Positions 49,195-59,403 are shown, counted from the first letter of the stretch. The stretch: 64,000 bases of DNA from Salvator merianae (GCA_003586115.2 QVOM02000023.1:9193583-9257582); one strand, 5' to 3'. Made by a program: numbers and translations. The notes: generated by a model not told the origin, from the sequence alone.

Positions 49195-49545
49195 AGTAGT
49201 GTTGTTGCTCTTGGGTAGCACTGAGTTGTGGGCAATTCCTGTTTGACTTTATGGGTCCTTCTATGCAGTTTTCTTGGCAGGGATACAGAAGTAGTTTGCC
49301 ATTGCCTACTTCCAGGGAGAGGCTGAGAATCGAACTGGCAACCCTCTGCTTTCCAGGCGGTTTGCTCTACTATTCAGCTACAGCCAGTCTCAGACTCCAT
49401 GGACACCTCTACGCAGTTTTCTTGGCAGGGATACAGAAGTGGCTTGCCGTTGCCTACTTCCAGGGAGAGGCTGGGGATTGAACAGGCAACCCTCTGTTCT
49501 CCAGGCAGTTTGCTCCACCACTGAGCCTACAGCTATGGCTGCGAT
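49195..49545 (-). repeat. dimeric tRNA-derived SINE
   Basis: Two units on the minus strand, each with a tRNA-like head (B boxes GTTCAATCCCC and GTTCGATTCTC) and the GGCAATGGCAAACTAC / CCAAGAAAACTGC core. The CATGGAGTCTGAGACTGGCT linker joins them, and the same tail as at 6296 follows. Confidence 0.8.
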
Positions 49546-50029
49546 TCTAGCCATGCTGCCATGTTATTAGACGCCAGTGAATTCCTACATTCGCCACCCC
49601 TGACCTGTAACATGTGGAAAGGGAGATCCGAAAGTGGTTCTGGGATATGATCTGCAAGGTCTGTCAAGGCTCTTTTCCCTTTGCCCTTATGGTCGAGCCC
49701 ATCCCTGACTGTGAAGTCCCACTTAAATGCTGACTTCTAAAAAAACAAATCCTCCCGAAGTTCAATAGAAGAGATGACTGGTTACAAATCCTGAAGAATT
49801 ACACAGGTTTCAGCAGCTGGATCCTCCTTTCCAGATGGAGGTTCGCGGGGCATGAAGGATGCCCTGGGCTTCTGGGTTATGTAACAGCAAGCCTCACCAT
49901 TCTGGTCAGTATTCTGCCTTCTTTTTCTCCCTCTCCAGTTCTTGCACTATTATCCCAAATCGTTCCCCCCAGTTGCAGGGGGGCTTGACTCAGGCAAGAT
50001 AACTCAACCAAAACAGATGCCACAATTAT

Positions 50030-50620
50030 CTGCAGAGAAGAACTGCAGAGATGCAGCTGACATCTGTGCCAGTGGCGGGCACAAAGGAACGCTTCCCGAG
50101 GAACAAAACTACACATTGAAACACCCGTAGCTCGCCCTCGAGCCAATGAAACGGTGCGCGCGGAACTCCAGGGGACTCGGAGCTTTCCCAAAAAAGCCCT
50201 GCAAAACAAGGCTGCACGGGGCTTCCGGTACATAATTGCAAATTAGATCCTCCCCCCCCCCCTTTATTATAAGGAGGGTTGCTTTTGAAATCAGCAGAAT
50301 GGTTGGCACAGAGCCTGCCGTATACCTGGAATATATAATGCCAATTGCGCGGCTGTTGTTAAGAGAGGTTCAATTCTCTTCCGAGGGAACCCATATTCTG
50401 CACGGCTCTTCTGGGGCTCTTTATGTTCGCTTTGTTACCCGCACCTGTGCGCCTTCCATCTCAATCTCCTGCAAAAAGTTGCCGGCTCCAAATTAGGCGG
50501 GAACCGCGACTTCGCCGCAGTGTGACAGGTTTTAATTTTGCCGTGTGACAAATGACACGCCGCGCTCTGCAACGTTGGTTTTGGAAGTCCCACTCAATCT
50601 GGGCTGGCAGCAGTTCTAAC
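50030..50620. promoter_or_regulatory. candidate conserved element with TALE sites in MAPKAP1 intron 3
   Basis: Repeat-free block with unusual CpG content for an intron. It includes CATAATTGCAAATTAGATC, CCAATTGCGCGGCTG, CCAAATTAGGCGGGAACC and three TGACA cores at 50523-50528, 50546-50550 and 50553-50557 around GGTTTTAATTTTGCC. It reads like a developmental enhancer. The C and G homopolymers inside it may be assembly-sensitive. Confidence 0.42.
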
Positions 50621-50967
50621 CCCCGGGAGGGACAGCGTGTAAATCTTTGGGACACGCACAAACCCAAGCATGCAAGGAAGACGCCGAGGCAGAGCTGAGG
50701 TAGGCAGACTGGATTGCAAAAGTGATTGATAGGAATCCGGGCGGGGGGGGCGGGGGGGGGACACAAAACCCACCTGGATTTGGTCACTGTTGCACAAGAA
50801 CAGAGAACATCCCCAGTAAGTGGAAAGTTGACAGACCTGGGTTGGATTTGTCACCCATCCACATTTTTGAGGCAGACTAGTACTTCTGACAGGTGAAGCA
50901 ATTTCCATCTCTTCTTTTTGCTGCTTCCTTCTGGCTCTTATGTCAGACACAGTATTATGGTTTCACA

Positions 50968-51478
50968 ACCTTTGTTCGGTGGTTAAGTCAAATCTGACTC
51001 TCTGAGAACCCGTGGACCACAGCACGCCATGATCACTCATGGTCTACACTTCTTATTACCAGGCCTTCTGGGATTCACCACCTCCCAAAATTTGCCCAAG
51101 CTCATGTCTGTTGCTTCCACGACACCATTTATCCATCCCATTCTCTGCCCTCCCCTTCTCCATTTGCCTTCCATCTTTCCCACCATCGGGGCCTTTTCCA
51201 ACGAGCCCTGTCTTCTCATTATGGGGTCAAAGGACTGGAGCTTCAGTTTAGTCCTTCCAGGGATAAGTCAGGGTTGACTGCTTTTAATATTGGCTGATCT
51301 GATTTCCTTGCAGTCCAAGGGGCTCTCAGAAGTTTTCTTGTTGGTGTTCAGACCCTTCATGGCCCCACGGACCACACCATGCCAGGTCCTTCTGTCCTCC
51401 ACGGCCTCCTGAAGTCTGCCCAATCCACGTTTGTTGCTTCCATGACACAGTCTACCCATCTCATCCTCTGCCTAGGTA
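50968..51478 (-). mobile_element. BovB (RTE-clade) LINE 3'-end fragments, two in tandem
   Basis: Minus strand reading gives a first BovB tail (GAGGATGAGATGGGTAGACT, GCAGACTTCAGGAGGCCGTG, GTGGTCCGTGGGGCCATGAA). It is followed from about 51340 by a longer one: GAGCCCCTTGGACTGCAAGG, GGAAGGACTAAACTGAAGCT, TTGGAAAAGGCCCCGATGGT, GGAGAAGGGGAGGGCAGAGA, then another tail ending near 50968. The order and wording match BovB, the LINE shared by squamates and ruminants. Coding frames are broken. Confidence 0.8.
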
Positions 51479-51479
51479 G

Positions 51480-51665
51480 CACCTCCAGGTTGGAGAGACA
51501 AGCAGGATGCCCCTAAAGGCCATTTTGCAGGGAGTCGAGAGCAGGTGAAGGTTCTGCCTTCATCTTCTGCTTGAGATGCCCAGAAGCAAACGGTGGGCCC
51601 ATTGTGTGAGACAGGATGCTGGACTAGATGGCTTATTACGCAATCCATCAGGACTCCTCTTATGT
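51480..51665 (-). repeat. CR1-like repeat
   Basis: Minus strand: GGACATAAGAGGAGTCCTGA, TAGTCCAGCATCCTGTCTCA, GCAGAAGATGAAGGCAGAAC and AATGGCCTTTAGGGGCATCC. It is inserted between the BovB tail and the 5S-headed SINE. Confidence 0.75.
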
Positions 51666-51668
51666 CCA

Positions 51669-51840
51669 TATCCACACAGTTTTGTTGACATTGATACAGA
51701 AATGGCTTGCTGTTGCCTTTTCCTGGGATATTTTTTGACTTTGCAGGGGTAGCCATAAGTGCTTGGTGTTCCCAGGTGTCTCCCATCCAGGTACTCCAGG
51801 TCTGGACCTACTTAGCTCCCAAGATCAGAGAAGACTGGAG
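51669..51840 (-). repeat. 5S rRNA-derived SINE
   Basis: The minus strand starts with a 5S-like head: GATCTTGGGAGCTAAGTAGG (A-box region, 51801-51817) and TGGATGGGAGACACCTGGGA (C-box region, 51770-51789), then CACCAAGCACTTATGGCT. The head is followed by a core, GGCAACAGCAAGCCATTTCT and TGTCAACAAAACTGTGTGGA, clearly related to the core of the tRNA-headed SINEs in this window. It is too diverged to be a working 5S gene. Confidence 0.75.
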
Positions 51841-51957
51841 CGTCGAAACTGCCTTCTTGTAACTGGATCCCACATCCCTGTGACCTTGTGTGCTTAATCC
51901 TTTGATCCCCGACTCCTGTAAATGAACAGGAGCACCTTGTGTGACTGGTTATAACCA

Positions 51958-52033
51958 TTCTGCCCTTCTTTCTTTCCTTCCTTCCTTCCTTCCTTCCTTC
52001 CTTCCTTCCTTCCTTCCTTCCTTCCTTCCTTTG
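51958..52033 (+). repeat. (TTCC)n microsatellite forming the exon 4 polypyrimidine tract
   Basis: About fourteen TTCC units (51974-52030), extended on the left by CTTCTTTC-type sequence, run to 11 bases before the MAPKAP1 exon 4 acceptor AG. No adenine occurs from 51958 to 52033. The repeat therefore is the polypyrimidine tract of this splice site. Confidence 0.95.
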
Positions 52034-52041
52034 AATCACAG

Positions 52042-52190
52042 CAGAGGAGCTAAGCCTGCTCTTTGAGAAGAAAAACTTCCGCTTGAGGCCTCCTCTCGCC
52101 CCGAAGCCATCGGTCCTGTCCACCAGACTGGAACAGTGTCCCCTGCAACTGAACAACCCCTTCAATGAGTATTCAAAATTTGATGGCAAG
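52042..52190 (+). CDS. MAPKAP1: MAPKAP1 (SIN1) coding exon 4, residues 117-166
   Basis: The exon completes the split Ala codon and encodes [20 protein letters not shown], then [20 protein letters not shown] and NEYSKFDGK, ending on a codon boundary at GTAAGG. The second half is the start of the CRIM domain, which recruits AKT and other mTORC2 substrates, and is identical to other vertebrates by eye. The first half ([17 protein letters not shown]) differs clearly from mammalian SIN1 as I remember it. The acceptor is TTGAATCACAG preceded by the (TTCC)n tract. Downstream exons for the rest of CRIM, the Ras-binding domain and the PH domain are outside the window. Confidence 0.95.
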
Positions 52191-53524
52191 GTAAGGACGG
52201 GCAAACCCTCAAAATGCCTTAAACATTAAGGGGGGGAGGGAATGAAACACCTTGGATTTCTGAAAGCAGGTGTTTCCAGTGCACATTTTGCATCCAGATT
52301 CATTTCAGATTTTCCAAGACATCGGCGCCGTATATTTTTTGTTTATATAGGTGTTACAAATGCAGGGAAAACAAGGATGCAACAAATTAGCCTTTGTGTG
52401 AAAATAAAATAAGTATCAATGTTTCAAAATCCCTTGTAGCAGGATAGAGGAAACAAAATGGAAGCAGTTTTTTTAGTGGATTTTGGAACCTTGTTATAAA
52501 AAGGAAGGGCTATTCTAGTTTCTCTGCTGTTTAAGTGGGTACTTGGATCCCTTCGCAACACACACCATAGAAATGGCCAGTGTGTATAAATGTCCCAGTT
52601 TTAAGCTGCACCCCATAGGACTTTCTGGGTTTAAAGGATATCTTTTCCTACATGCATTAGACTTACACCAAGGAATCTTCCGGGGTAGGTCTGAATATTT
52701 CGTGGACATGTTTGCATAAAGTGCAAAAATAGAGGATTATGGCTCTTGACCAGTACCTAAAAATTCAAAATACAAAACCAGTCGAATAAAATATCTATAA
52801 ATATGTTGAAAATAAAAACAAGAATACACAGCATTGCCGCATCCAGTTTTAAATCTGTTCCAACATTTGGCTGTGATTATCTGCTTTTAATCTTCTTTTG
52901 AGTTTTTATTGTAAATTGTTTCAGGATATTTTTAAGATGGCAAAGTGGTGTATAAATGCTTTAAATAAATTTAAAAATGCCATACAAATAATTTGCTGTG
53001 GATAATTACAGTAGAGTGTTTGCTTCTAATATTGCTTTTTCTGGGAAAATGGAAAAGCCAGAGAAGGAGAGGTTCCCCCCCCCAAAAAAACATACCCCCA
53101 TATCTCTGGCAATGTAAGAATAGAGGAAGATTCTTTTCCTTGCTTCTCTTACACAGATTGATAGCAATGCAAGGGCTTCATTTTTAAAAGGACCTTTATT
53201 CAGGCCGCTGGTTTTGGAATAGAATTTTGCAGTGGCAGCTAGCAAGAAGGGAGCACAGATAGAAGCCTGCCCCCCATTCCTCATGGCTGATTTTGAAGTT
53301 CCCACGGTGTCAGCAAATGTTTTCTCAGCACCACCGAATTTCAAAAGAAGCCCGTGAACCGGCTCACAGTGAGGGAGGGGTCTCCCATCTATATCCCTCA
53401 TTGCTGCCCCCTGCAGGAAACGTGTTTTGTTTACGTCGATATTTGTGCTCTCCCTTTATACTGATTGGTCCTAATTTCGCATTCTGTGTTTGTTATTGCT
53501 GCTGCTGTTAGATATCATTGATTT

Positions 53525-53775
53525 GGAGCCAGTTCCGAGTGAGTACACGGGGGTCTCTGTACTGTCTTCTTGGCAAATACTGAAGGGTGTTGCTATTACT
53601 CTCTGCTGGGGAGAAACTGGGGATCAAACCAGCATCTCTCTGCATTCCAGGCTTTTGTTGATATTAGAGTTGACTCCAAGCGACTCCGTGGGACAATATG
53701 TCAGTTTTCTTGGCAATGGTATGCAAGTGGTTTACTCCTGGTTGCTCAATGGATCTCCGGCCATTCTCATTCTAA
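53525..53775 (-). repeat. old decayed tRNA-SINE dimer
   Basis: Degenerate forms of the CCAAGAAAACTG core (CTTGGCAATGGTATGCAAG and TCTTGGCAAATACTG on the plus strand) occur twice, with GGATCAAACCAGC in the B-box position. More diverged than the copies at 49195 and 55465. Confidence 0.4.
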
Positions 53776-54059
53776 ATTTATTTACAGTCAATGGTTTTGT
53801 ACCATGTTGTATGTTCCATGTTTTCTTCAGATAGATTAGTAGACTTCGTAGTAGCCTATTTTTTTTTTTGTATTTTGAATGTTCACATATCTAACTAAAG
53901 AAAAGCAACATTCTGAAATTGTTCTGCTCTGAAAAAGAAAGAACTCCAAATGGTAACAGAATGAAACCATTGCCTTTAGGTTTGTTTTCAGGCTTCAGTT
54001 CTGAATCTGATATTTCAGTCCTGTTACAAAGGAAAGCAGAAGGGGTCTTTCCTCTTCCT

Positions 54060-54310
54060 GCGAAGTATTGATTATACAGATTTATTGGGATAATCAGAAA
54101 ACTCCCCCGATAAGAGCTGCTTTCAGCGTCCTAGTTCCTCAGACGCTGCCCTTTGAAGAAATAAGTGCCCATTAAGGGTTGATAGGCGCTCAAGATGTAG
54201 CATTTATTAGCATGTGCTAATTAACATTTATCTGCTGCGTTATTTTTGGCACAATGAAGGAGAAGCTTTCCTTTCCACAGGAGAAAACCATCTTTTCTTT
54301 CAGCTGTCCT
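54060..54310. promoter_or_regulatory. candidate conserved non-coding element in MAPKAP1 intron 4
   Basis: Repeat-free block with TATTGATTATACAGATTTAT, GGGATAATCAG, ATTAGCATGTGCTAATTAAC and CTGCTGCGTTATTTTTGG. Homeodomain and octamer-like cores are concentrated just before the tandem repeat. Texture-based call. Confidence 0.38.
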
Positions 54311-54604
54311 TTCTTCGGTCATCTTGCGTCATGAGATGTTGTCTTGACCAAGAGGTGCAAACATAGGGTTTGTGTTTGAGTGAGCCAGAAAAAAATTGCA
54401 TGTTTTCAGAGCAGTGCAGACTGCAGCTCCTGTAACCCAGGATGAACCAACCCTAATGTTTGGTGGGAGAGGAAATTTCAGTCTGCTCGGAGCTTTGATA
54501 GGAAACTGAAAGAATGTTCTCACATCCAGAGCACACAATTTCTTCTGTTGGTGGTCCTCCTCCTCCCCTTAACAACATAGACAACTGGGACAAAAGGATG
54601 GATT

Positions 54605-54880
54605 CTGCCCAGCTTGGCAGATCTGTAACAGAAGTTACTGCTGATGAGGGGAACCATGTTGCCTAGCTTGGCAGATTTCTCACAGAGGTTACTACTGATG
54701 AGGGGAACCATGTTGCCTAGCTTGGCAGATTTCTCACAGAGGTTACTACTGATGAGGGGAACCATGTTGCCTAGCTTGGCAGATTTCTCACAGACGTTAC
54801 TGCTGATGAGGGGAACCATGTTGCCTAGCTTGGCAGATTTCTCACAGACATTACTACTGATGAAGGAAACTGTGCTGATT
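54605..54880. repeat. 54-bp tandem repeat, five units
   Basis: Units start with AGCTTGGCAG at 54611, 54665, 54719, 54773 and 54827, exactly 54 bases apart. The three central units are almost identical; the outer ones are diverged. The period is a multiple of three and contains no stop in one frame on each strand, giving an 18-residue repeat (MRGTMLPSLADFSQRLLL on the plus strand). There is no splice or protein evidence that it is translated. Confidence 0.92.
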
Positions 54881-55464
54881 TTCTACACTAAAAGCATAAG
54901 TGAATGAGTGAGATCTTGAAGGAGGAAAGGAAAACGGATAGAATCCTATAAAATCCAGATGGTGTAACTGTGAGCAGAGTCAGACAGAAATTAACTGCTT
55001 ATTAAGTCTGAGACACACAAACCTGTTATGGAAGGAGAACTTTTATTCTCCCGTATCCGTCGATCTGGTGGGATTAGTAAGGTATACCTAGAGAACCCTG
55101 CATGACCTTCCTGGGTTTCAGACGAAGAGGGGTCTCCCTCGGCCTGTTTCTTGAGATCATTTTACCAGAGCAGACCAGTTCTGAACCTAGGATCTTCGAC
55201 ACGCAGAGTGTGTACTTGGCAACTGAACCGGGTTTTCTGCTTGTGTATCCTGCTTTCACTGCAGCAAAAATATCATTGATTTGTAGAGCTCCTTCTCCCA
55301 ATTCCCTGCAAAAAAAAAAAAAAAAAAAGGGTCCTCTCTTCCAGTTGCCCTGTCTTCCCTCCCTTGCTATAACTCGCCCTGAGAGCTTTAGGTATAGGGC
55401 AGGGTAAAAATGCAAATAAATAGATAATGAACTGAAGCTCAGTATACTTGTCTACAGTAGGGGA

Positions 55465-55655
55465 AGCAGGTAGTTTGCTCTGCCATTGAGCTACAGCCCC
55501 TCCCAGACTCCATGGGGGCCTCTGTGCAGTTTTCTTGGCAGAGACACAGAAGTGGTTTGCCATTGCCTACTTCAGGGGAGAGGCTGGGGATCGAACCAGC
55601 AACCCTCTGCTTTCCAGGCAGTTCACTCTACCACTGAGCTACAGCAACTCCCAGT
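55465..55655 (-). repeat. truncated dimeric tRNA-derived SINE
   Basis: Minus strand: complete unit with head (GTAGCTCAGTGGTAGAGTGA, B box GGTTCGATCCC) and core (GGCAATGGCAAACCACTTCT, GCCAAGAAAACTGC), the CCCATGGAGTCTGGGAGGGG linker, then the beginning of a second head that breaks off. B box intact. Confidence 0.8.
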
Positions 55656-56079
55656 TCTAATGGTACCACTGCAAATATTTCTGTTCGGATGCCCATAGAA
55701 TGGAATGTTAGCTTGGAATGTAATTTGCAAGCCATATAATATTTTTCTGTTTCTTAGCTGCCTGGAATTTCTTCTCTTTTGAAACTAAGGCGAAGTAGAA
55801 GGCTTTGAGTGAATACAGATTTCTAACCTGGACCATCAGTATGGCTGTGATATAACAACAAAGTAGCAAACATGTGCTACTTTGGTGTTATATTTTCTTC
55901 TTTTGTTTATTGTTATTTTTATAATAGCAATGAGGACCATGTAATATCCTTGCCCTGCCTGACTTGAAGTGCACATTTAATGACTCTGATTCTGTTATCA
56001 GAGTTCTTCAATATTTCTAAGATATATGAAGGTTGTCTTTCTTTTCTTACATGCTAAGATATGAATTTTTCTGCAAATA

Positions 56080-56290
56080 TTCATAATTCTTTTCCTGGGA
56101 ATACTGTGTGCCTTATTTGCATAATTAACCGAGCCACTCAGGTCCCCTGGGTAAGCAGTGCCTAATTGGGGAGGGATGGGGGAGTCTATTAAGGGGGGCT
56201 TTGGGGCCTAATTAAGCATGGTTTTAAAACCCTACTTAATTATGTATTTACTCTAGAGGCTGGGGTGACTCTTGAAATCCTCTTTTAGAT
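56080..56290. promoter_or_regulatory. candidate conserved non-coding element in MAPKAP1 intron 4
   Basis: CTTATTTGCATAATTAACCG (octamer plus homeodomain core), GTGCCTAATTGGGG, GGGGCCTAATTAAGCATGG and CTACTTAATTATGTATTTAC fall within 200 bases, with no recognisable repeat. This is the most motif-dense stretch in intron 4. Confidence 0.42.
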
Positions 56291-56859
56291 TTAAAACCGA
56301 GGCTTTGCTTCTTTTTTTCTTCACTTTTTTTAAAAAAAAATTAAATCATTATTAGAAAGTTTCATCTCTTTGCTTGTCAGACCTAATCATACTTGCATTT
56401 TGCTCGAGAAAGGCAAAGGGATTTTTATGGCTTGTTCTAGGAACAAAGTTCTCCACCGACAGTAATGAGCCCAGTTCTTATATGAGTTTAAGTGAAGTAT
56501 AATCTTTTTCGTGGAGAGATTTGCAATAAAATAAAATAAAAAGCAAAACACTACCTCGAACATTGCATATCCTTGCGGACCGAACACATTTTAACTTCAG
56601 TGTGCAGGATAATTGATATAAGTTTGTGAAAATAGGTGACGTATTCAGAAATCCTGTCTGCGTTAGTTTGTATATTACCAGATCTGTGTGCAGGTCTGTT
56701 CAAACCTTCTGCATGTGTTTCCTTGGAGATACTTCTTTAATGGAAGAAAATTGCCCGGCACAGTTGTATCTACTGCATTTTTCGTGTGGGACAATTAGCA
56801 AGAATTATAACAATGTTTGATGAAGGTATATAATATACACAGACTGCACATCTGGGTCC

Positions 56860-56965
56860 CTGCAGATGTACTGAAGCCAGCATTCCAATGGGGCCAGCAT
56901 TCCAATGGGGCTAGCAAAGAATGCTTGGAATAGAATGATGGGAGTTGTAGTTGAATACCCCTGGG
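56860..56965. repeat. partial palindromic short element
   Basis: Contains GAATGATGGGAGTTGTAGTT, the arm seen in the elements at 13830 and 35750, preceded by a 19-base duplication (CCAGCATTCCAATGGGG twice). Only one arm is clear. Confidence 0.5.
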
Positions 56966-57132
56966 TAAAGATACGGACATCCTTCAGCTGAGAACAGTTT
57001 GTGGTGTCTGGTCAAATGGTATGGAGATGCTTTGCCACTACCATATTCTAGAATGCTTTTCAGCTGGCCGGTCTACAGTCCTGGTGTTTTCTATTCATGG
57101 CACATTGCAATTCTAACCATTTCCAATTCTTA

Positions 57133-57278
57133 GATTGGGAGTCAAGACCAGGTGAAGGTTTTGCCTTTATCTTCTACTTGAGAATGCCCAGAAGCAGTTG
57201 GTGGACCACTGTGTGAAACAGGATGCTGGACTAGATGGGCTGTGGCCTGATCCAGCAAGGCTCCTCTTATGTTCTTAT
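57133..57278 (-). repeat. CR1-like repeat
   Basis: Minus strand: AACATAAGAGGAGCCTTGCT, GGATCAGGCCACAGCCCATC, TAGTCCAGCATCCTGTTTCA and GAAGATAAAGGCAAAACC, ending at the GACTCCC block. A short, little-diverged copy. Confidence 0.8.
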
Positions 57279-57949
57279 CTCTTTACCCTGACCTTCAACT
57301 GAGCAATATACCTGGTCTTGATTCCCATGGTGAAGCTGTCATCTTAAACTGGTGTAAGGTAACTATTTGCATCAAATAGCAGGCATAACTAGTATGGTGT
57401 TCACACTGGACCCCCAAAAGCAGCATTCCTATCAAAACATATGTGGTAAGGAAAGAGACTTTATCCCCTGTGGTTCATCTAGCTGAGTTCTTTTGAGCCT
57501 GGTGCCCTACAGATTTTTCCAACTCCTTAGTTAAACTAACAAAAGTCACCACCAGCCCTAACACCATCCTGCACCTTCAGATTGGTGTTAACTTTGGCAC
57601 ATCTTGAGCAGAGTTCCTTTCCCATCTTTGCTAGACAAAAATCCTGAGGATGCCACTATCAGTCCATCTACACATGAAATCACGCATGCTCTTCCTCCAG
57701 TCGATTTCAGCTGTTTCGACTTTAAATTTGGACACAGTGACTCTTTGTGTCCTGTAGTGCAGATTCTCTGGAGCTTATCTGCATCCTTTATGATACTCCA
57801 AGAATCTGTATTTTTGTTTTTGTTTTGAAATGTCCTCAGGCTTTTAACCTGGCTTTGTTGTGGTTGTTTTATTGGTTTTGCTTCTTTTGAATTAATTTTA
57901 AGTATGCATGCTGCTTTGCACAGCAATAAATATTGTGAACAATAAAACA

Positions 57950-58350
57950 AAATTAACCCTCCAAGGCCCGATATTGAATTTAAATTTCTTCTTGGTTGAT
58001 TATAACAATGGGCCTGCAGAATTTGAGCCTCACGATTCAAGTGCTGGACCAGAGAGGTACTTCTTAGATGGAATGTCAATTAACTTGGGGTTTTTTTTCT
58101 TCAAAAAACCAACTAACAATTTCTTTGTTAGCAACTGTTTTTAACAATGAGATTGGGGGAAGGGATAATTCATGAGTACTAATTGCTTGGCTGTTAATTT
58201 TCATAAGTGTTGATAGAAGCAGTTCCTTAAATTAAACTTTGTTTAAAACGTATCAAGGGAAATATTCTACAATGTCGGGCCTGAAGTGAAAATTAATATG
58301 AATGCTGTGGCAATTAACACGTACTGGTTAATAGCTTTTAGCAGCATTTT
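57950..58350. promoter_or_regulatory. candidate conserved non-coding element in MAPKAP1 intron 4
   Basis: Repeat-free sequence with GGTTGATTATAACAATGGG, GATGGAATGTCAATTAAC, GAAAATTAATATGAATG, GCAATTAACACG and GTTAATAGCTTTTAGC. Homeodomain cores recur about every 60 bases. Confidence 0.38.
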
Positions 58351-59087
58351 GGGATGATAGACCTTAAATACATTTTTCGCATGCTGCTCTTGTACCAGTT
58401 GCGTTCCAGTTCTGTGTCTGGATAATTATGAACAAATGTTTTTTTCAAAATCAAGGATGTTAAATAGCTTTTCTAAAATGGAAAAAAAAAACACTCACCA
58501 GATAAAGGAGAAAGGAAACATGCTGGAGTATAACTGTTTTTTTTTAATTTAAAAAAATGCTTCAGATATTAATTAGAGATTAAAAACCCAGTGTGTAGAA
58601 ATCAGAGGCTTTAATTTTAATTTCGCAAAATGAAATTTTTTTACCTTAAATGGATATATGAAAATTAAAGAGATACGCATTGTCTTTGAAAAGGGAGCAG
58701 GGGAAACTGCTGTATAAATGCTGAATTATAATTTGTCTGCAGCACAGAAACAAACAGAAGCTTCACAGTAAGAGTTAGGATAGATTGGGAATTTTTGTCT
58801 TTTACTGGGTAGGGAGGGAGCCTTTTTCCCTTCGATACATCTTGCTTTTTTGAGTTAACATGGGTATCCTTCCTTTCCAGACTAAATATTCTCTTAATGC
58901 AACTTTCAGTACTACATTTAAAATAAATGTAAACCAAAGTGTACTAAAGCAACCAGTATCCATCAAAAACAGTATATTTACAAATACAGCACAATAAATA
59001 TCCTGCCTTTCTTTCATCTTGGGACACAAGGCTGATTGTTTCTGAGGACCTAAGATAAGCAAAGATGCATAATTTAAAAATATTGTA

Positions 59088-59403
59088 CAGGGTGTTTCAA
59101 AAAGATGGACCCAATTTCAAAGGCATATATTTCACGAGGGCAACATGTTACAATGGCACAAAAAGTTACAAACGGTTTAATGAGGGTTCAAGTTTTACTA
59201 ACCGTTTTAAAAATGCTCTATGGGCCCTCCACCCATATGGACAACATGGGACGATAGTTGAATTTGTCCCAAATACCTCTCAAAGTGTCTTCCACTGAAG
59301 TCATCGCTGCCATGATTCTGATTCTGAGGTCATCCAGGTCAGTTGCTAATGGTGGCACAAAAACACGGTCTTTGACGTATCCCCACAAGTTTTGAAAATG
59401 ATG
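59088..59403 (-). mobile_element. 3' end of a mariner/Tc1-like DNA transposon
   Basis: The minus strand encodes LWGYVKDRVFVPPLATDLDD, then LRIRIMAAMTSVEDTLRGIW and DKFNYR. This is the C-terminal signature of DDE-type transposases of the mariner/Tc1 superfamily (WGYVKDRV-PPLP-xL-ELR-RI ... W-E-DYR). After DKFNYR the frame shifts, and a GGPIEHF-stop reading appears in another frame, the expected end of the protein. The plus-strand end reads CAGGGTGTTTCAAAAAGATG directly after a TA dinucleotide (59086-59087), as expected of a terminal repeat with TA target site. Only this end is present. Confidence 0.75.

Larger units (their letters stand above)
46741..52041 (+). other. MAPKAP1: MAPKAP1 intron 3
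   Basis: Contents in order: a CR1-like fragment (47620-47800), a dimeric tRNA-SINE (49195-49545), a repeat-free motif-rich island (50030-50620), BovB 3' ends (50968-51478), a CR1-like copy (51480-51665), a 5S-headed SINE (51669-51840) and the (TTCC)n tract that runs into the exon 4 acceptor. No other gene is recognised. Confidence 0.9.

Noticed and set aside
51750..51835. Functional 5S rRNA gene
   Set aside because: The 5S-like sequence is diverged and truncated and is fused to a SINE core.
51960..52030. KEGR-repeat protein on the minus strand
   Set aside because: It is only the translation of the (TTCC)n microsatellite antisense to MAPKAP1 exon 4.
54605..54880. CRISPR-like array
   Set aside because: The units are directly adjacent 54-bp tandem copies without unique spacers, and the genome is vertebrate.
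57588..58079. 163-codon minus-strand open frame in MAPKAP1 intron 4
   Set aside because: No domain signature; it overlaps an AT-rich, enhancer-like block and has an open frame on the other strand as well.
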